In this document: positions 60,150 through 64,000 of the stretch, in pieces
How the letters are laid out: every line of letters begins with the position of its first letter
How positions within the stretch are numbered: position 1 is the stretch's first letter
Origin: Streptomyces sp. HD
GTDB taxonomy: Bacteria; Actinomycetota; Actinomycetes; Streptomycetales; Streptomycetaceae
Direction: 5' to 3'
Assembly: GCF_028369295.1 (NCBI RefSeq)
Contig: NZ_JAQMYP010000022.1
Location: 1-64,000 of the forward strand
Length of the DNA: 64,000 nt
Made by a program: the position numbers and the translations under genes
The notes under the pieces: model-generated
Seen by the model: the letters and a program-made list of their open reading frames with translations, nothing else
What the model was told of the DNA's origin: nothing
The model's database searches: none

Positions 60150-61082
60150 ATGGGGGTCTTCGTCTTTCTGCCGCTGGTCCTGCCGCTCACGGCCTGGCCG
60201 ATCGCCCGCCTGGCCGAGCAGCGTCTGCATCCCCGCACCGCCACCCGGCTGCTCACCGGCGTCGCCGCGGTGATGGCGGTGTGCAGCACGGTGTGCCTCG
60301 CCCTGACGATGGTGGTGGGCACCGCCCAACTGCCCGGCAACCCGCTGCCCGACGGCTGGTCCGACCCCGAGGTGCGGGCGGCGGTGCCGTACGACGAGGT
60401 CGTCGGGAAGGCGGCGATCCCGGCGCTGTGTGCCGTACTGGTGGCGTGCGGCCGGACGCTGTGGCGGCACCGCAGGGTGCGCCGCGCGGCACACCGGGCG
60501 CTGGCCGGGATGCCCGGCACCGAGGTGGTCGTCCTGCCCGACGGCGCCCCTTACGCGTATGCGCTGCCCGGCGGCCGCCGTGGCCGGGTCGTGGTGACCA
60601 CGGGTCTCCTGGACCGTCTCGAACCCGCCGAACGCCGGGCGCTGTTCGCCCATGAGCGCGCCCACCTCGCCGCCCGCCATCACCGTTTCCTGCTCGCCGT
60701 ACAACTGGCCGCGCGGGCCAACCCGTTCCTGCGTCCGCTGCGTACGGCCGTGTCGTACACCGCGGAACGCTGGGCGGACGAGGAGGCGGCCCAGAAGGTC
60801 GGCAGCCGCCGCACCGTGGCGCGCGCGATCGGCAGGGCGGCGCTGGTGTCCCGGGGCGCTCCCCTGCCCACGCTGCCGGGGTTCGCCGCGCCGGGGCCGG
60901 TGCCGCGCCGGGTGAAGGCTCTTCTCCACCCCGCACCCGTCGTACGCAGCTGGCCCTCGGTGTTCACCACCGTGGGCCTGGCGGCATGGGGTGCGGCGGC
61001 GGGGGCGGCCGTCTCCGCGATGTCGTCGGCGAACTCCGCGGTGACGATGGTGCTGATCCTGCACGCCGCGACGCCTCTGTGA
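60150..61082 (+). CDS. M56/M48-like membrane metallopeptidase (BlaR1-type)
   Basis: A 310-residue membrane protein. Membrane segments at about 2-20, 33-55, 88-103 and 283-305 surround a zinc-peptidase domain with HERAH (H168-H172) and a downstream acidic ligand region YTAERWADEEAA. It lacks the penicillin-binding sensor domain of true BlaR1. With the adjacent BlaI-type repressor it forms the pair common in actinobacteria, in which the peptidase is thought to relieve repression. The inducer is unknown. Confidence 0.83.
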   Translation: MGVFVFLPLVLPLTAWPIARLAEQRLHPRTATRLLTGVAAVMAVCSTVCLALTMVVGTAQLPGNPLPDGWSDPEVRAAVPYDEVVGKAAIPALCAVLVACGRTLWRHRRVRRAAHRALAGMPGTEVVVLPDGAPYAYALPGGRRGRVVVTTGLLDRLEPAERRALFAHERAHLAARHHRFLLAVQLAARANPFLRPLRTAVSYTAERWADEEAAQKVGSRRTVARAIGRAALVSRGAPLPTLPGFAAPGPVPRRVKALLHPAPVVRSWPSVFTTVGLAAWGAAAGAAVSAMSSANSAVTMVLILHAATPL

Positions 61083-61120
61083 GGCGGGCTTGTTGTGCGA
61101 TCGCGTTTCAGGAGACACTT

Positions 61121-61134
61121 CTACAGGCCCGTAG
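61121..61134. promoter_or_regulatory. BlaI-like operator before tatA
   Basis: CTACA-GGCC-CGTAG, one mismatch from the CTACA-N4-TGTAG dyad found before terD and terB, preceded by ACTT as at the other sites. It lies 43 nt before the tatA-like start. Confidence 0.5.
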
Positions 61135-61176
61135 ATCGCACACCCGCAGATCGCCCCCCGGGAGAGAGCAGACCTG

Positions 61177-61404
61177 ATGTTCGGCTTGAGTGAACTGGCC
61201 CTGATCCTCCTCGTGGTGGCGGCGGTCCTCGTCGTGAAGAAACTCCCCGAGCTGACCCGCTCGGCCGGCAAGGCGACCCGCATCCTCAAGGGCGAGGCCA
61301 GGGCGCTCAAGGAGCAGGACGGCCCCGACGACGCGCGGCCCGGCCCGGGACGGGTGGTCCCGGGCACGGTGGTCGGGCGGGGTGATCCGCCCGCGCGTTC
61401 CTGA
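61177..61404 (+). CDS. TatA/E-like translocase subunit
   Basis: A 75-residue protein with a short N-terminal membrane helix (LSELALILLVVAAVLVV), the hinge KKLPELTRSAGKATRILKGEARALKEQ and a polar tail. This is the TatA/E pattern, with the FG at residues 2-3 rather than just after the helix, and Lys-Lys at the hinge. It is separate from the usual tatAC locus. Together with its operator it may be an inducible extra Tat pore component. Confidence 0.78.
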   Translation: MFGLSELALILLVVAAVLVVKKLPELTRSAGKATRILKGEARALKEQDGPDDARPGPGRVVPGTVVGRGDPPARS

Positions 61405-61410
61405 GCTCGC

Positions 61411-61866
61411 TCAGAGGTCGAACTCGTGCGGCGGCAGATCCAGCGTGAAGCACGCCTCGCGGACGACCGCCTGCTCGGTCTTGTCGAAGTCGCCGTCGGC
61501 GCCGCCGATGACGATGCCGATCTGGATGACTGCCCGCGCCTCGGCGGGCTTCTTCTTGGCCTTGGCGACCTCCTGCAACACGCTGACCTTGCCGAAGGCG
61601 AAGTCGGCGGTCAGTTTGTCGAGGTTCTCCTCGAAACGGCGGCGCAGGTCGTCGGCGTCGAAGTTGCGCAGCACGTCGTTGGAGGCGATCAGCTGGGCCA
61701 CCCGCTGCCGCTCGGAGGGATCGACGGTGCCGTCGGCAGCGGCGACGAGCGCACACATCGCCATGCTCGCGTCGCGGAAGGCACCGCTCTTGAGGTCGTT
61801 CTTCTTCGCCGTCAACTGGGTCTGCATCGTCGATGCGGACTCCTTGATGCGGTCCCACAGGGCCAT
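61411..61866 (-). CDS. TerB-family protein
   Basis: A 151-residue TerB protein (MALWDRIKESAS, SGAFRDASMAMCALVAAADGTVDPSERQRVAQLI, VIQIGIVIGGADGDFDKTEQAVVREACF). It is a clear paralogue of the protein at 19752-20330 but lacks its glycine/histidine linker. The two acidic blocks probably bind metal. ATG with GGAG upstream. It converges on the tatA-like gene with 6 nt between. A perfect 13-bp-arm palindrome lies 47 nt upstream. Confidence 0.88.
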   Translation of the reverse strand: MALWDRIKESASTMQTQLTAKKNDLKSGAFRDASMAMCALVAAADGTVDPSERQRVAQLIASNDVLRNFDADDLRRRFEENLDKLTADFAFGKVSVLQEVAKAKKKPAEARAVIQIGIVIGGADGDFDKTEQAVVREACFTLDLPPHEFDL

Positions 61867-61913
61867 GAGAACTCCAAACGGGGTATGGCGCACGGCCGCC
61901 CGGCGCGGACGGC

Positions 61914-61943
61914 GCTAACTTCTACAGCTATGTAGAAGTTAGC
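61914..61943. promoter_or_regulatory. Perfect BlaI-like operator before terB
   Basis: Inverted repeat with 13-nt perfect arms (GCTAACTTCTACA and its complement) around a 4-nt centre GCTA; the core is CTACA-N4-TGTAG. It is the strongest of three related sites and is placed where it would block the terB promoter. Confidence 0.7.
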
Positions 61944-61973
61944 AGGGTGGGTCCCGTGGGGGAGGAAGGGCCG

Positions 61974-62336
61974 TCAGACGCCCGAGGACTGCTCGCCGCC
62001 GCGCTCGCCGGACACCTGCGGTGGCGGTGTCTGTTGTCCGACGATCGCCCGTAGTGCCGCGAGGTGGCCGCGGTAGGCCTCGCGGCCGCGGGGGGTGAGG
62101 CGCAGCCAGACGCGTTGGCGGGTGTCGCGTACGGCTTTGCGCTGCTCGATGTAGCCGGCCTCCAGCAGGGCTCCGGCGTGCTTGCTCAACACGGAGGCCG
62201 AGAGGCCGAGTTGCTCCTGCATCACCGCGAACTCGGCCTCGCCCACGGTGTCCAGCAGGGCGCAGACGCGTAGCTTGTTGGGTGAGTGGACGAGGTTGTC
62301 GAAGCCGTCCATCGGGTTGGCGGGCGGGGTGGTCAC
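61974..62336 (-). CDS. Winged-helix (MarR/ArsR-like) regulator
   Basis: About 120 residues. HTH region LVHSPNKLRVCALLDTVGEAEFAVMQEQLGLSASVLSKHAGALLEAGYIEQRKAV, wing TRQRVWLRLTPRGREAY. It belongs to the short transcriptional regulators (HTH_34-like) usually encoded with a membrane protein. The GTG overlaps the stop of the membrane protein gene, so both are cotranslated. TTTCC/GGAAA palindromes upstream of that gene are the likely operators. Confidence 0.82.
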   Translation of the reverse strand: MTTPPANPMDGFDNLVHSPNKLRVCALLDTVGEAEFAVMQEQLGLSASVLSKHAGALLEAGYIEQRKAVRDTRQRVWLRLTPRGREAYRGHLAALRAIVGQQTPPPQVSGERGGEQSSGV

Positions 62337-62848
62337 GGGGTCTTCCGGTGCAGTCGCACGAACGCGAGATGGAAGCCCACGGACACCACGGCCGCGGCGG
62401 CCGAGGCGGCGCCGAGCCACCAGGCCTGGCCGGTCACGCGGAACAGCCAGGGCAGCCCCACCAGCAGCACGGGCAAGCCGATCGCCAGGGGTACGGTCGC
62501 CGACTTGGGCAGGACGTCGAACCGCAGCGCCACGCCGGTGCGCCGCCTCCAGGAGCGCGCGGCGACCGCGAACAGTGCCAGGTAGGTCACGGTGATGACC
62601 AGCAGTGCTCCCGCCCAGGCCGCCCTCGGGAGTATCCACCGCTCGTCGGCGAGCGACCCTCCGTACGCGATGGGGAAGATCACGACGTACGCGGTGAGGG
62701 TGGCGGCGAACCAGGTCGGCCACGGTGTGGCCGACAGGGCGGTGGCCGAGGCGCGGATGCGGTCGGCCTCGGCGAGGGTGGCCTGGGCTTCTTCCGGTGT
62801 GGCAGGGGGAGGGGGGTAAGAGCCGGTGAAGGGCGCGCCAGTTTCCAT
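62333..62848 (-). CDS. Membrane protein cotranslated with regulator
   Basis: A 171-residue protein. A cytoplasmic N-terminus rich in Pro and Ala carries EEAQATLAEADRIRASA. Four membrane segments follow (about 45-62, 75-95, 110-130, 135-160). It is probably the target and possibly the sensor of the cotranslated regulator. Function unknown. Its ATG lies inside an inverted repeat GTTTCC-N5-GGAAAC. Confidence 0.75.
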   Translation of the reverse strand: METGAPFTGSYPPPPATPEEAQATLAEADRIRASATALSATPWPTWFAATLTAYVVIFPIAYGGSLADERWILPRAAWAGALLVITVTYLALFAVAARSWRRRTGVALRFDVLPKSATVPLAIGLPVLLVGLPWLFRVTGQAWWLGAASAAAAVVSVGFHLAFVRLHRKTP

Positions 62849-62910
62849 GGTGGAAACACTAGGGCCCGACTTTCCGCTCCGTCAACTGACGACTTTCCGG
62901 CATGGAAAGT
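62841..62910. promoter_or_regulatory. Twin TTTCC...GGAAA palindromes
   Basis: GTTTCC (62841-62846) pairs with GGAAAC (62852-62857) across the start codon, and ACTTTCC (62892-62898) pairs with GGAAAGT (62904-62910), both with 5-nt spacers. The two lie about 50 bp apart in front of the membrane protein/regulator operon and probably form autoregulatory operators. Confidence 0.6.
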
Positions 62911-62938
62911 GGTGGCGATCGGTGCTGCTGCGCGTCGG

Positions 62939-63973
62939 TCACTGCCTCCAGGCCCAGTGCAGGCGGTCCAGCCCGCTGGGGTTGTTCACCGTCAGGCTGA
63001 GGTCGGTGCCCGTGCCCTGGAGGGTCGTGAGGGAGTAGGTGTCGCCGTTGCGCAGGCCCGGCCAGTAGACGGAGCCCAGGCCCAGTTCGCGGATGGTGTC
63101 GGTCGCCGCCTGGATGTAGGCGATCTCGTGGGAGCCGTTGGTCGGCCCGTTGTAGTCCAGGCCGGACGTCATGGTGGCGCCGAACTCGTCCAGGATGGTG
63201 CGCGAGGCGCAGCCGCCGATGCGCTCCTTGAAGTCCTGCTTCCACTGCTCGGCGCTGGTCCAGTCGGTGTGCCAGAAGCCGTAGTTGTGCAGGGCGAGCC
63301 GGGTGCCGTCGAGCCGGCTGTCGGCGCACACGGGCTTGACGTCCTCGCTGTACTTGATGCCGCCGACGAGGATCCGGTCGCGGGGCACGAAGCGGTGGGA
63401 GGTCACCCACTGCGCGGCGACGTCCCGCCACTCCTGGGAGGTGTAGCCGAACGGCTCGTTCATCGGCTCGAAGTACACCTTGGCGTTACCGGCGTAGGCG
63501 GAGGTGATCCGCGCCCACATCCGGTTCCAGGAGGCCTGGTCGTCGATCTTGCCGTCCTTGGCGTTGTCGGCCTCCCAGTAGCCCAGGATGACCTTGAACC
63601 CCTTGTCGGTGGCGGCGTCTATCGCTCCCCGGTAGGCCTTCCAGAACGGGCCGTTGACGGAGGAGGGGTTCACCGGCAGCCGTACGGTGTTGGCGCCCAG
63701 CTTGCCGAACCCGCCGACGATCGCCTTGGACTTGGCGTAGACGGTGCCGTAGCTGTCGGACTTGGACAGCCCCGAGGGTACGACCTCGTCATCGGCGTAA
63801 TTGTCGCGCGGGTCGGCCCAGTTGACGCCCCGGAAGTCACTGACGGGCGGTACCGCGGCTTGCGGGGACGCGGGGGAGGCGGACGCGGGGGCGGCGAGCG
63901 TTCCCCCGAATGCCGTGGCGCAGGCCAGCAACGCACCGAAGCAAGCTGACCGGCGATGGTTCTTACGTGACAC
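62939..63973 (-). CDS. Secreted GH5-family glycosidase
   Basis: A 344-residue exported enzyme (signal peptide to about residue 33). It has a TIM-barrel with the GH5 motifs: FRGVNW, LGANTVRLPV, the acid/base E173 in YFEPMNEPFG, HNYGFWHTDW, and the nucleophile E263 in ILDEFGAT. The family hydrolyses beta-1,4-glucans or mannans outside the cell; a cellulose-binding module is absent. GTG start with AAGGGG upstream. Exact substrate uncertain. Confidence 0.87.
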   Translation of the reverse strand: MSRKNHRRSACFGALLACATAFGGTLAAPASASPASPQAAVPPVSDFRGVNWADPRDNYADDEVVPSGLSKSDSYGTVYAKSKAIVGGFGKLGANTVRLPVNPSSVNGPFWKAYRGAIDAATDKGFKVILGYWEADNAKDGKIDDQASWNRMWARITSAYAGNAKVYFEPMNEPFGYTSQEWRDVAAQWVTSHRFVPRDRILVGGIKYSEDVKPVCADSRLDGTRLALHNYGFWHTDWTSAEQWKQDFKERIGGCASRTILDEFGATMTSGLDYNGPTNGSHEIAYIQAATDTIRELGLGSVYWPGLRNGDTYSLTTLQGTGTDLSLTVNNPSGLDRLHWAWRQ

Positions 63974-64000
63974 GACATCCCCTTACTGAGGAACAGATCG

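Overview
The window is about 64 kb of very GC-rich chromosome with strong third-position GC, GTG/TTG starts, frequent GTGA/ATGA stop-start overlaps, Tat-type exports, SARP, ECF and BlaI regulators and a TTA codon in a regulator. All of this points to Streptomyces or a very close relative. I found no rRNA, tRNA, CRISPR array or intact transposase.

The centre is a clavulanic-acid-type biosynthetic region (about 33.1-58.9 kb). Its early enzymes run as one strand: CEA synthase (ceaS2), beta-lactam synthetase (bls2), proclavaminate amidinohydrolase (pah2), clavaminate synthase (cas2) and ornithine acetyltransferase (oat2). They are followed by oppA1, the activator claR, clavaldehyde dehydrogenase (cad), a P450 with its ferredoxin, the beta-lactamase-fold protein Orf12, the exporter-like Orf13, the double-GNAT Orf14, oppA2, orf16 and the ATP-grasp N-glycyl-clavaminate synthetase (gcaS). 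Immediately upstream lie a class B penicillin-binding protein, the SARP activator ccaR, a Tat-exported metallo-beta-lactamase-fold protein and a beta-lactamase-inhibitory-protein (BLIP) homologue. In Streptomyces clavuligerus the ccaR/blp neighbourhood belongs to the cephamycin C cluster; here no cephamycin enzyme gene lies between ccaR and ceaS2, so the two neighbourhoods are joined directly.

Left flank (1-33 kb): a class F sortase with a probable substrate; an ECF sigma unit; a PadR/HAAS pair; secreted Ig, PA14/FnIII and propeller proteins; an operon of a hypothetical protein, a MoxR ATPase and a metallopeptidase/VWA protein carrying three kinds of in-frame tandem repeat; an arsenic locus (arsM facing arsR-aquaporin-arsC); an MMPL transporter; a sensor kinase with no partner in view; a TerB protein; a SpoIIE phosphatase/MASE1 pair; a photolyase; a crystallin-fold secreted protein; two decaying pseudogenes (an Orn/Lys/Arg decarboxylase and a Ppx/GppA fragment); a methyltransferase-CDGSH-haem-oxygenase-like operon; DUF6230/DUF6114-like membrane proteins; and a TetR/esterase pair.

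Right flank (59-64 kb): TerD, a BlaI-type repressor with an M56 peptidase, a TatA-like protein and a second TerB. Three related CTACA-N4-TGTAG palindromes lie in front of terD, tatA and terB, suggesting a small BlaI regulon. A winged-helix/membrane protein pair and a secreted GH5 glycosidase close the window.
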